A stretch of 60,000 nt of DNA, from contig NC_081406.1 of NCBI RefSeq assembly GCF_030272615.1, forward strand, positions 258,965,386-259,025,385, written 5' to 3'. The DNA is from Cryptomeria japonica (taxonomy: Eukaryota > Streptophyta > Pinopsida > Cupressales > Cupressaceae). Positions within the stretch are counted from its first letter, which is position 1. Each line of letters opens with the position of its first letter. The notes beneath the pieces were generated by a model that was given only the letters and a program-made list of their open reading frames with translations, did no database searches and was not told the origin of the DNA. This document shows positions 35,567 to 47,730 of this stretch, one piece after another. The position numbers and the translations under genes are program-made.

Positions 35567-38500
35567 AGGACACCATATGACCCCTAATGACACAATATGG
35601 TGTCTTAAGGAGTCATATGGTGTCCTAAGGGGTCATAGAACACCATATGACCCTTAATGACACAATATGGTGTCTTAAGGAGTCATATGGTGTCCTAAGG
35701 GGTCATAGAACACCATATAACCCCTTAGGACACCATACGATGCATAATAACACTATATGGTGTCCTAAGGGGTCATAGGACACCATATGACCCCTTAGAG
35801 GACCATACAACCCATAACAACATAATATGGTGTCTTATAGGGTCATAGAACACCATATGACCCCTTAGAACACCATATGACCCATAATGACACCATGTGG
35901 TGTCTTAAGGGGTCATAGGACACCATTTAACCCCTTAGCACACCATATGACCCCTAATGACACCATATGGTGTCCTAAGGAGTCATATGGTGTCCTAAGG
36001 GGTCATAGAACACCATATGACCCCTTAGGACACCATACGATGCATAATGACACTATATGGTGTCCTAAGGGGTCATAGGACACCATATGACCCCTTAGAG
36101 GACTATACAACCCATAAAAACATAATATGGTGTCTTAGAGGGTAATAGAACACCATATGACCCCTTAGAACACCATACAACCCATAACAACACCATGTGG
36201 TGTCTTAAGTGGTCATAAGACACAATATTACCCCTTAGGACATAATATGGCCCCTAACAACGTCATATAGTGTCCTATGGGGTCATAGGACACCATATGA
36301 CCCCTTAGGACACCATACGACCCCTTGTGACACCATACCACCCTTTACGACACCATATGGTTTCCTAAGGGGTCATATGGTATCCTAACGGGTCATATAA
36401 CACCATATGACCCCTTAGAACACAAGAAGACCCATAACCACACAATATGGTGTCCTAAGGGGTCATATGGTGTCCTAAGGGGTTATATGATGTCCTAGGA
36501 ACCTTTAGAATAGAATATGACCCCTTAGCACACCATAAAACCCCTAACAACACCATATGGTGTCCTAAGGGGTTGAAGGAGACCATATAACCTGTTAGGA
36601 CATAATATGACCCCTAACAAGACCTAAGGGGTCATATTATGTCCTAAGGGGTCATAGGACACCATATGACCCCTAAGAAAACTATATGGTGTACTAAGGG
36701 GTCATAGGACACCATATGACCCCTTAGCACTTCATACGACTCCTAATGACATGATATGGTGTCCTAAGGGGTCATATAACACCATATGACCCCTTAGGAC
36801 ACCATACGATGCATAATGACACCATATGGTGTCCTAAGGGGTCATATGGTGTCCTAAGGGGTCATAGGACACTATATGACTCCTTAGGAGACCATGCAAC
36901 CCGTAACAACATAATATGATGTCCTAGAGGGTCATAGAACACCATATGACCTATTAGAACATCATACGACCCATAACAACACCATGTGGTGTCCTAAGGG
37001 GTCATAAGACACAATATGACCCCTTAGGACATAATATGACCCCTAACGATGTTGTATAGTGTCCTAAGGGGTCATACAAAACCATATGACCCCATAGAAC
37101 ACCATATGACCCCTTAGAACACCATACAACCCTTTACGACACCATATGGTGTCCTAAGGCGTTATATGGTATCCTAAGGGGTCATATAAAACTATATTGC
37201 CCCTTAGAACACCATATGACCCCTTAGAACACAAGAAGACCCATAACGACATGATATGGTGTCCTAAGGGGTCATATGGTGTCATGAGACACCATATGAC
37301 CCCTAACGATATCTAAGGGGTCATATGGTGTCCTAAGAGGTTATATGGTGTCCTAGGAATCTTTAGGACACAATATGACCCCTTAGCACACCATACAATC
37401 CCAAACGACACTATATGGTGTCCTAAGGGGTTGTAGGACACTATATGACCCGTTAGGACACAATATGACCCCTAACAACACCTAAGGGGTCATATTGTGT
37501 CCTAAGGGGTCATAGGACATCATATGACCCCCTAACGACACAAAATGATGCCTAATGATACCTAAGGGGTCATATGGTGTTATAAAGGGTCATAGAACAC
37601 CATATGACCCCTTATCACACCATGCGACTCTTAATGACACCATATGGTGTTCTAAGGGGTCATAGAACACCATATGACCCCTTAGGAGACTATACCACAC
37701 ATAATGAAACTATATGGTGTCCTAAGGGGTCATATGACACCATATGACCCCTTAGGAGACCATACAACCCATAACAACATAAAAATAGTGTCCTAAGGGG
37801 TCATAGAACACCATATGACCCCTTAGAACACCATACAACCCATAACGACACCATGTGGTGTCCTAAGGGGTCATAAGACACAATATGACCCCTTGGGACA
37901 TAATATGACCCCTAACGACATCATATATTGTCCTAAGAGGTCATAGGACACCATATGACCGTTTAGGACACATTATGACCCCTTAGGACATAAAATAAAC
38001 CCTAATGACACCTAAGGGGTCATAGGACACCATACGACACATAACAACACCAAATGGTATCCTAAGGGGTCCTGAGGTGTCATAGGACACCATACGACCC
38101 ATAACACCATATAGTCTCCAAGCATATGGTGTCCTAAGGGGTCATACAACACCATATGACCCATTAGGACACAATAAGACCCCTGATGACACCTAATGTG
38201 TCATATAGTGTCCTAAGGGTTCATAGGACACCATATGACCCCTTAGGACACCATACGACTCCTTACGATACCATATGGTGTCCCAAGGTATCATATGGTA
38301 TCCTAAGGGTTCATATAATGTCCTAAGGGGTCATATGGTGTCCTAAGGGGTTATAGAACACCATATGACCCCTTAGGACACCATAAGACCCATAACGACA
38401 CCATATGATGTTCTAAGGGGTCATATGGTGTCCTAAAGGGTCATGGAACACCATATGACCTCTTAGGACATAGTATGAGCCCTAACAAAACCTAATGGAT

Positions 38501-38832
38501 CATATGGTATCTAAAGGCTCATACGATGTCTTGTGACCCCTTAGGACACAATATGACCCCTTAGCACACCATACAACCCCCAACAACACCATATGACCCA
38601 TTCAAACACAATATGACCCCTAACAATACCTAAGGGGTCATATGATGTCCTAAGGGGTCATAGGATACCATATGACCCCTTAACACACCATACGACCCCT
38701 AATGACACCATATGGTGTCCTAAAGGCTCATAGAATGCCATATGACCCCTTAGGACACCATAAGACTTATAACAACATCATATGGTGTCCTAAAGGTTCA
38801 TGAGACACCATATGACCCTTTAGGACACCATA
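35567..38832. repeat. Bidirectional 20-bp palindromic satellite, right part
   Basis: This continues the array at 26040-28218, with the same F and R 20-bp monomers and the same F-R palindromes. The marker GAACCTTTAG/GAATCTTTAGG occurs at 36499 and 37357, 858 bp apart. A second marker block (ACATAATATGGTGTC...CCATGTGGTGTC) occurs at 27162, 35820, 36120, 36909 and 37777. Short open frames inside are palindrome artefacts. Confidence 0.95.
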
Positions 38833-39215
38833 TTCTCTCTCACATTATTTCTTTTCCTCAATTACCCTCGATCACCTCTCTCCTCCTATGGGTTTATAGA
38901 TACTTCCCTCTCCCCCTCTACCCACCCCCTAATTACTCTCTAAGTCTCTCTTCACCTCTGTCCCCATCTCTCTTCTCTCTTTGTTGATACTTTCCCTTCT
39001 CCCCCTCTCCTCCTACCCCCTAATAATCTCAAACTCTCCTTCTCATTCTCTCTTCACCCCAATAACCCTCTCCCTCTCTCCCTTCGCCTTACACCTAATT
39101 ACCTATAGCTCTCTCTCACACACACTCTCTTCCCCGCAATTAATCTCTCCTTCTCACCTCTCTCCCCCTCTCCTTTTTTTGATACTTCCCTATGCCTCTC
39201 CTTGTCCCCTCTAAA
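38833..39215. repeat. Pyrimidine-rich block on the right of the satellite
   Basis: The + strand is dominated by CTCTCTC, CCCCTCTCC and CACCTCTCTCC phrases for about 380 bp. It mirrors the block that borders the array on the left. From about 39225 to 39475 the same strand switches to purine-rich GAGAGA-type sequence. Confidence 0.85.
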
Positions 39216-40757
39216 TTTTGTTGCTAGAGATGAGAAGGAAATGCAGAGAGACTAGTATAGATCTTAGGGAAGAGAGAGTGACATAGAGGAGAAAATTATG
39301 AAGAGGTAGAAATATAAGCACCTTGTAGAGCTTGAGAGATTTAATGAGGTATTCATTGATAGTTAGAGATATAGGTTTAGAGAGAGATGTATAAATATGG
39401 ACAAAAGAGATGGAGGAAGAAACAAATAGGTGGAGTGATAGGTTTAGGAGAGAGAGGTAGAGAAAGAAACAAACATAGATAACATAGTTTATCAAAATTT
39501 ATCGAACTCAATAAATTTCATAAATTTTCTATTATAATTAATTACTTATTTAGTTTATTTTGAGATGATTGTTACAAAAATTCATGCAATAGGGAAATCA
39601 TATGCAAAAGTCATGAGTTTTTTATGTTAAAAATGAAGGATGAATTTAAATGAATTATAATTATTTTTAAAACAAATAATTGGAAATATACCTATTCCAT
39701 ATCATAGAGATCTTAATTACCTTTCCAAAGCCTATAAAAAATCAAAATTTTGATATAAAACGCAAAAGTTATGCCCAATTTACTAAAATATATTTTTTTA
39801 TTTTTTCAAAAATCGGATATCCGATTTTAAAACATAAATTTTTCCCTCCATGTTTTGGTTCGGGTTTGCTTTGGGATTTGGCTTGGAAGTGACAAGCCTG
39901 GAAAGTCAACTGAAAAAATGTGTTTTTCAGTATTCCTTGATTTTCTAGACTTTACACTGGTGGCTGACGACTTTTTTTATAGCCAAAATTGATAAAACGA
40001 AAAGGTTTTTTTAAGGATGTTCTCATCTTTCCAACAATATAAGGCTTGTCTTATTTTGACTTTAATAAATAATTATTATTTATTTTCTAATTGAATTCTG
40101 ACAAAAGTCTTGATTGATAGACTGATTGAAAAATACTCATAACTTTCAAATCGCATAACATTTTTTTAATCTGAAACATGCGTCACATCCTATGCTTCGT
40201 CTACTATAGGGAAAAATAAAAAAAAATTAATTTCATAAGGTTTTGACCAGGTTAAGGTGGTCAGACGTAGGCATTTCTGAATTTCTGAAAAGCTGTAGTA
40301 AAAAATTCATAAATAATTATTTACTTTATAAAAAAATTATAAAAAAATGTGTCACATCCAGACATGAGTCTAATACTTATATTATAAATATTATTAAAAA
40401 AAATTTATGATTTGATTGTGATTAGGGTGGTCAGACATACACCTACTTCTTATCTTTTTCTTGAATTTTTTGTACCACTGCATTGAAATTTGAAATTTTC
40501 ATCAAATAGGATTTTTTTTTTTCAAAAAACAACTAGTAGCTTAGAAACTACATTCAATTTTCTATAGATTCTCTTCTTACATATTTTAAAAATAATGTTC
40601 ACAACTTATTCAATTTTTCATGTCAAGTTGCATAACTCTGATTTTTTGAAATTTCATTGCCACTTAAGGGCCTGTTTTGGCACACCATGATCCTGCACAT
40701 ACCCAGACATGAGAAATTGATTATTGAGGTTGGTATAATTCATAGTAGTGAAATTAG

Positions 40758-40758
<1 letters not shown>
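39216..40758. other. Purine-rich stretch, then AT-rich unassigned sequence
   Basis: 39225-39475 is GA-rich. The rest is AT-rich; two diverged copies of a ~170-bp segment (GTCACATCC ... GGTGGTCAGAC) start near 40190 and 40352. No protein or LTR terminus was seen. Confidence 0.45.

Positions 40759-40798
<40 letters not shown>
40759..40798. repeat. (AC)20 microsatellite
   Basis: Twenty uninterrupted AC dinucleotides. Confidence 0.98.
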
Positions 40799-40802
<4 letters not shown>

Positions 40803-41309
40803 TATGAACACACGCACACCCATATATTACATATGAATTACTCATCATATTGACAAAGTTTTTGAATCTAAAGAAAAGTACATGAAGACAAAGATAATTA
40901 AAAATTTGGGTCAACATGGAAGAAGGCCTAAAATCCCCCAACGCTTTTCATCATCCTTGAATGTCAAAATCTAAGATATAAATAAAATAATGGTGAGACA
41001 AATAGAGGAAGTGTATGATAGATATTATCCCATGTATCCAAGTACCTATAGAGTAACTTGGGTTCTTTAGGAAAGAACAAACATATAAAGACAAGTACAA
41101 GGGAACACATAACAACAATCACACTCTAATATAAAAATAAGAGAAGCACCACTCTAGTAATCATCCCTGATTAGATCATCATACTCTAAATCTTGATCAT
41201 AAGGGGAGGGATGATGAGCATGAAGAGAACAATAGCTAAAGTAGTACTATGTATCTCACTAGAAACACGAGCCAAGTATGAGGTTGCCTCAACATTCTCA
41301 TCAAATAAC
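40799..41309. other. Unassigned sequence left of the solo LTR
   Basis: No protein motif or repeat was recognised. It may continue the minus-strand Gypsy relic lying to the right of the solo LTR, since the two flanks were once contiguous. Confidence 0.35.
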
Positions 41310-41314
41310 TCTTG

Positions 41315-42237
41315 TGTTGGCAATTGACACTCAATTGGTTGGTTTCAATATGTTGTCGTTGATGGAAACATGGCAACTTGTTCTGGCTTCATGTTTTGGT
41401 GCAGTTGTGTACCGATAGGCACTTCACAGACACTTCATCAGCACCGATAGAATGGAAGGAACTCTCAGGTTACCGACAATGCAGGCCAACATGGTTTAGA
41501 ATAAGGTTATCGATATTGGAGGACGACATCTTTTGGATCCAGCATCGGCAATTGATTTGGATATTTATGTATATATGTTATTGAGTGGACATGTATATTG
41601 ATATTATAATTATCTTTGTAAGCCGACATAAGGCATGACAAATTGTAAAGGGTACATAGGTCAGTTGGTTAGATCATTTTGAAATATAGATGGAGATAAG
41701 AACATGATAATGTTATGTAATGTGAAATATATGAGAGACATCATGTATGTGAGGATATTTATGTAAAGGGGTATTCCGATAAAGGGTTTAGGGTTTTAGA
41801 CCGAAACAGACAGAGCTTAACCAGAACTGTATTCAGGCATATATGATGCTGTCTTAGCAGTTCATTCATTTCTCCGGATTGTACCTGGATTTGTATGTAG
41901 TTAGTGAGGTTGCTTTTGTGATTGAGCAATGTGCTCTAGGCTGTAAGCCTTCTTGAAAGTGCAGGCCCCTATATTTTATAATATCTTTTCATATGGCCAG
42001 TGAATTGATATTGTGGGTCACAAATCCCACTGTGGTTTTTCCTCTTTGAGGTTTTCCATGTATAATTATGTGTGTTATGGTATTCATTTGCAAGATTGGC
42101 TTATTGGTTGCTTTACTTCTTTCAATTCTATATGTACTGGTATACTGGTTGGTGTATGCATGTTTTAATAAGGTTAAAATTGATCTTTCTAGTAGAACAC
42201 TGATTCATCCGCCTCTCAGTGTTCTTGGAATCCAACA
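41315..42237 (+). mobile_element. Copia-type solo LTR, 923 bp, target duplication TCTTG
   Basis: It starts TGTTGGCAATTGAC and ends GTTCTTGGAATCCAACA, with inverted TGTTGG/CCAACA ends. Perfect TCTTG copies lie at 41310-41314 and 42238-42242. CCTCTCAGTGTTCTTGGAATCCAACA-type ends are typical of plant Copia LTRs directly ahead of an initiator-Met primer site; here no primer site follows, consistent with a solo LTR. It contains AAGGGTTTAGGGTTTTAG near 41785, a telo-box-like motif. Confidence 0.95.
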
Positions 42238-42242
42238 TCTTG

Positions 42243-43350
42243 TGACACAAGAGTCAATGATCATGTGAAGATAGTCGATAATGTTGGAATATCCTCTACA
42301 TAGTCAAATATGCACCTCTCTAAAGAATAATCAAGTGACTCAACTAGAGGCTATGAAATAGGAGCCACATTGTCAACCTCTAGAAGTGGGGCAGTGAAAA
42401 ATACTAGAGAAGGTGGAGCCTACTCAACAATAAGAATTGAAGCAAACAAATAGGTCATAAGAGCTAATTTCCTACAACAAAACTTAGGAATAGGGCCCTT
42501 CTTAAACTTACACTTAGGCGATTAAGGTGATACCTTCACATCAATAGTAGTAGGTTTGAGGACACTTGGAAAGTTGTGATGAAGATGTGAATTAGAAACA
42601 TGACAATTAGATGAGGTCACCCTAGACACCACCTATGTATGAAGCATGTCTATGGGATATGAGAATGAAGGGAAATCAAGAAGAGAAGTGATAAGAGGTG
42701 GCTCTAAGGAAGGAGCAATGAGAAATTGCACTCACTTTGAATGAGGCTTATTGATAACCTCCAAATTAGTTGGAAGAAAAATAAGAAGAAGCAAAGACAA
42801 AAAGAGAAAAAGACAATGGTAAAGGAATGGAAAAATGGGTGGAAGTAGAAACTAAGGACTCACCCTCAATCTTCAAAGAAAATTCATGTTCCTAAGCCAT
42901 CACCCATTTACAACACTTATGCTCACCTGCAAGTTGGTTATGATGTATATGAACTTCGAGAGTATAATCTTGAGAAGACTCCAGATCATCTTGTATCATA
43001 GGAGGGTCCATTTGTGCTATTGTTGGCAGAAGAGAAGGCTTGGCCCATGAAACAAGATGTGCTATAGAAGGGAGAACTGTAGACTTATCTGTGAACACCT
43101 TTCCTCTTTTTTCTCTAGGAACGATCAAAGGAATAGGAGTCCTCAAAGGATGAGAGATAGGTGCTAGAGGTAAAGGTAAAGTACATGAAGAATGCTTACC
43201 ATTTCCATATAGAGAAAGGGAAGGGATGTTTGGAGGGATGGGAAGCTCAAAGGGTGGGAAATACTTAGACTTTGACAATGTACATGATAGTCAAAGGAAT
43301 AGAAGATATCACTAGAGGTTGTATCATCTTTAGAGGATGGGGAGGTTTAC
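42243..43350 (-). pseudogene. Probable post-protease linker of a decayed Gypsy element
   Basis: On the minus strand an open stretch at 43278-42892 is Pro/Ser-rich (LPIPPNIPSLSLYGNG, PREKRGKVF) and lies downstream of the protease relic, where Gypsy polyproteins carry a variable spacer. A further minus-strand CKFKKGPIPKFCCRK-like string occurs near 42520. No catalytic motif is present, so the assignment is by context. Confidence 0.4.
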
Positions 43351-43351
43351 C

Positions 43352-43982
43352 CTAAATAATATGCTTGCCCTTAACTTTTAACAAAAAAGGAGTTGAAGAT
43401 GAAGCATGCAATTGTACAAGAGGAGATGAAGATGGAGAAGCAAATACAAGAGGAGCTAAAGAAACAATGGGTTGGACCAACTTAGGTGCTAAATTCTTGA
43501 TCTTATACTTGAAATATGCCTTATAAAACAAATCTACATGGGGTAGCATGGGTTCAATTGGAGTAGGCAAGAAATAATCAAGAGAAAATCCCCCACATGA
43601 CACCAATGTCTTATATCCATTATCATGGGTAGTATGCATGATGCCCTCATGAGGAAACTTTAAACATATGTGCATGACTAAGCGCATTGCATCCATAGAA
43701 ACCAACCACAACATGCCTAGCTTCACCCAGAATAAGTTAGACTCAAGAATGACAACAAATGTGCTAGAAACTACCTTAGGTCCCACAAGGACCAAAGAGA
43801 CCATCATGTGTAAGAATGGTGGCCTTATATTCATGATATTTTGACCTATCTAGTCCACTGATGAAGAGGGCATCCTTCATGATCACATCGAATCCATAAG
43901 AGGGATCAACCATAACACCTATGATAGTATTACCATTAATCTGAGCATGCATGTATGGAGGAGCAGGATCTCCACAATACAA
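43352..43982 (-). pseudogene. Gypsy retropepsin relic, minus strand
   Basis: The minus strand reads PPYMHAQINGNTIIGVMVDPSYGFDVI from about 43960. This fits the start of a Gypsy protease, with the catalytic DxG changed to DPS. The segment LGMLWLVSMDAMRLVMHICL then KFPHEG aligns in position and pattern with LGRPWIHAMQAV...CIKFPHNE of the Tat-type protease at 5440-5510. Two overlapping frames are needed, so a frameshift lies near 43800. RT and integrase are not found further downstream. Confidence 0.6.
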
Positions 43983-44169
43983 TGAGTCATTAGGTGTGAA
44001 TGATATGTCAGGAATTCTAGCCTTCTAGCGTAGGAGAGAAATCAAAGTGATGGTAATCATGTTGACATATGGATTGTCAATCAATGGAGGACAAGATGAT
44101 ATAGAAATAAAGTTAGAAAATGATCATTATAGATCTATAACTCACTATTTGTTTTATCAACAAACTTAT

Positions 44170-46160
44170 TTGATTTTTGTTTTCTGCTCCTGACCTAGAT
44201 GGTATTATTACCTATGTGGTCTTGGACTATATGTCTTAGACACACATATCACTCAGTATCATGGCCAGGAACATGGTGATATTGATAGAACTTTGATCCA
44301 TTATATCAATGAGGGTATGATCTATTGTCTGGGAGTGGTAGGTTCTCGAGAAGGATCACTAGGTTATCTTTTAATAACTTTTGAACCACACTTAAATAGT
44401 TTAGTAAACACCCAATTGCATTGAGGCTCCTGTGTGCTCTTCTTAGTTGCTTGAGGGTGTGTGTTGGTAATCCATGAGTGTATTGAAAAGCTTAGAAAAG
44501 GAAGGATACATGTTCAAGGAAACGGTGTCCCTTAGCATCAGCTACACCCTACTGATGAACATCCTCTGGAGATCACCATCAAGCAAGGCATAAGAGATCT
44601 TAGAAGATATATATTGATATATACAAATAAAATCTATAAGTTTCTCACTAGGTTGTTTCCTATAATGAACAAGTTCAGTGATAGTGAGTCCCTTGCTACC
44701 AATGTTAGATTGTAACTACTAGAGAAATAGATCCATCAATTAATCAAAAGTATGAATATGATAATTGGGTAAAATACTATAATTCTAGCATGGTCCCTTT
44801 GAGAAGCTAAGATAATAGCTTGAACAAAATATAACACTGATGATTAAAACCATTGTATAGAGTGGTCCAAAAATTTATGTGTACAGTTGAGGATCACCAT
44901 CACCATTATATATATCAAATTTAGGAATCTCAATCCCTTTGGGTAGAGGAATATTAAGGATATACAAAGTGAGAAAGCGACAATGATAGTATGGAGGAAG
45001 TGATGATTGATTAGCAACATTAGTAATGTTATAAATTTGTTGTTGTAACTTCCCCATATTTTGCAATATGGTACTAAGTATCGGATTTCTAGGTGGATGG
45101 TGTTAAATAATGAATATTTTTGTTTTTTTCCCCTGACCTAGATGGTATCATTATCTATGTGGTCTTGGACTATATGTCTTAGACACATACATTGCTTAGT
45201 ATCATGGCCAGGCACATGGTGATATTTATAGAACTTTGATCCATTATATCAACGAGGGTATGGTCTATTATTTAGGAGTGGTCGGTTTTTGAGAAGGATC
45301 ACTAGGTTATCTTTTAATATAACTTTTGAAGCACACTTAAATAGTTTAGTAAACACCCAATTGCATTGAGGCTCATGTGTGCTCTTCTTAGTTTCTCTAG
45401 GGATTGTTATCACATTTGATATTGTTTTATTTTTCCTAGAACCGCCCAAGGAGGACACAACTCTCCAAAGTTATCAACAATAATTCAAAACAAAAGCTTT
45501 AAATTGAGTCAATGTGTGTTGATAATCCATGAGTGTAGTGCAATGATTAGAAAAGGAAGGATACTTGTTCAAGTAAAATTTCTCCCTCAGTGTTAGTTGA
45601 AGGTTGTTGATGAACATCCTCTAGAGATCATTATCAGGTAATGCATACAAGATCTTATAAGATATATATTGATATCTACAAATGAAATCTATAGGTTTCT
45701 CATTAGGTTATTTCCTACAATGAACAAGGTCAGTGATAGTGAGTCCCTTGCTACCAATGTTAGCTTGGAACTACTGGAGAAATAGATCCATCAATTAATC
45801 AAAAGTATGAATATGATAATTAGTTAAAACACTATACAATTCTAGTAAAATCACTTTAAGAAGTTGAGAGAATAACTTGACCAAAATGTAACACTAATGA
45901 TTAAAACCATTGTACAAAGTGGTAAAAAAATTTATGTGTAATTTAGGATCACCATCACCAAATTATATATATCAAATTTAGGAATCTCAATCCCTTAGGG
46001 TAGAGAAATATTAAGGATATACAAAGTGAGCAAGCTACGAGGATAGTATGGAGAAAGTGGTGATTGATTAGCAACATTTGTGAGGTTAAAAATTTGTTGT
46101 TGTAACTGCCCCATATTCTACAATATGGTATTAAGTACCAAATTTCTAGGTGGATGAGGC
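44170..46160 (-). pseudogene. Gypsy gag relic with internal ~1-kb tandem duplication, minus strand
   Basis: The minus strand encodes PLPKGIEIPKFDIYNGDGDP at about 44945-44886, the conserved start of the Gag core in plant Gypsy elements. A second copy, GIEIPKFDIYN, occurs at about 45990. The DNA from 44175 (CCTGACCTAGATGGTAT...) to 45106 recurs from 45117 to about 46160, roughly 90% alike by eye; the second unit has ~110 extra bases around 45405-45515. Many stops and frameshifts break both units. Upstream on the minus strand, GNVIPRVSISQTPLG (near 46330) may be the Gag N-terminus. Confidence 0.65.
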
Positions 46161-47730
46161 AAAGGTGGATTACCCATGCCAACATAAACATATTCCTAGA
46201 AGAGAGAACAACCGCAGCTACTATTTTTCTAACTACAACAAAATAAATAGTGGAAGTAATATTAATAGAGCTAGGAGGTTGAATGGTGTACCCCAAGGGA
46301 GTTTGAGAAATACTCACTCTTGGAATTACATTTCCAAATAAAGGATTAATGGTGGGGCCTACATCAACCATATGGACAAACACCCCAAACATTGTGACGC
46401 CCAACTAAGGACTAGTGGTGACAAAGTGAGTATCTAGAGGTTTAGGTACAATGGAAGGCACATCCAACTCTAAAATCATAGTCAATTCCCTAAGAACTTC
46501 AAGGCCCTTGCAATCTAAGATAAGTATATCTCTCAAATTACTGATAATAAAATTAGTCTAAGAGAGGACATTTTCTCAATTAAAGAATCCTCTAAAATCC
46601 CTTTAGTTCTCCTTAAGGGACTTAATTTGATCAAACAAAACCTAGAGAGTAGACTCATGGTCCACAAATGGAGACCCAAGAGGGGTATTCATTAGAGTAT
46701 TGTACTAAGAATTAGGATGAGAAATAGATGTAGGTGAACCTCCTAAATCAAAACCTAAAGGAAAATATTGAGAAGAAAAAGGATCTTTAGGACCCTCATT
46801 CCCCAAGAACATTGGACCTAGTATTGTTGGACTATAACGATTAGGGGGAATGTTTCGTCCTGAAACTGTTCTCACCACAATCCTTGAAGTAGTCTAGGTC
46901 GTAAAGCTCATCTAAGAGATTCAAAACACTATTAAAACCTCATGAATGAGAAAACAAAAGATAGATAACAAAGCTTATTGTCTTAAGTTTTAAAAGATTT
47001 TCGAACAAAGTTTTGACAAGTATTAAATAGGAGATGAGTTAACATCTAGTTCATCAAAATGTAGAGGAGAAAAAATCAAACTACTACGAAGCATGGTTGG
47101 AACCCATGAGGACTTCAAATCCAACTCTACACTTTGAGATAACCTTCAAGGTACTATGACCTCTGAGTTTACTCATGTAGAAGATAAATGTGTGTGTAAC
47201 TATGATATGCTAAGTGATAAAAATATTTAGACTATAGAAGGGAAATAAATAAGTTATGATGACCAATTGGATAAATCTATAGACTCTCTGCCCACAATGT
47301 GGATCAAGGATGACAACACAATGTCCAAACGTCTTGTACAAACAAAATACTAAAATCCATAAGGCATTAAATAAAAAGTATCTAGATTTTGAGTGATACA
47401 TATGATGAAATAATAGAACAAAAAGGAAATAGTAGAACATAATAAAAGGGATAAAGAGGGTAGCAAAATACTCACAATGGGTCCATGATATAAAGCCTCC
47501 TTCCCAAACAATGATGTCCTTCAGTAAAGCCTACACACATAAGACCAAGGATGAAATGTTTGGGGTGGTCGTGTTTAAAGGTTTTCAACAATCAAACCCT
47601 GGTGCAGGGGCACTCAAAGGTGTGCTAGCATCTCTCCAACATGATTTGTTTCCTTTAAGGTTTCTTGTGTAGGTCCTAAATGGATGTGGTAATGCTACTA
47701 ATGCTATGTAATAATCCCTAAGGATCCAAG
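46161..47730. other. Unassigned sequence between two Gypsy relics
   Basis: No domain was recognised beyond the possible Gag N-terminal piece at 46404-46161 (minus). It could include the leader of the minus-strand Gypsy relic. No LTR terminus was identified. Confidence 0.35.

Noticed and set aside
26040-38832. A CRISPR-like regular array
   Set aside because: There are no unique spacers; the whole length is variations of one monomer in both orientations. The setting is a plant retrotransposon landscape.
42892-43278. A Pro/Ser-rich host gene exon on the minus strand
   Set aside because: It lies directly downstream of a Gypsy protease relic in the same orientation, with no splice signals or conserved domain to support a host gene.
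43352-43834. A free-standing 160-codon membrane-like protein
   Set aside because: Its central segment aligns in pattern with the protease C-terminal block of the Tat element at 5440-5510, so it is a retropepsin relic.
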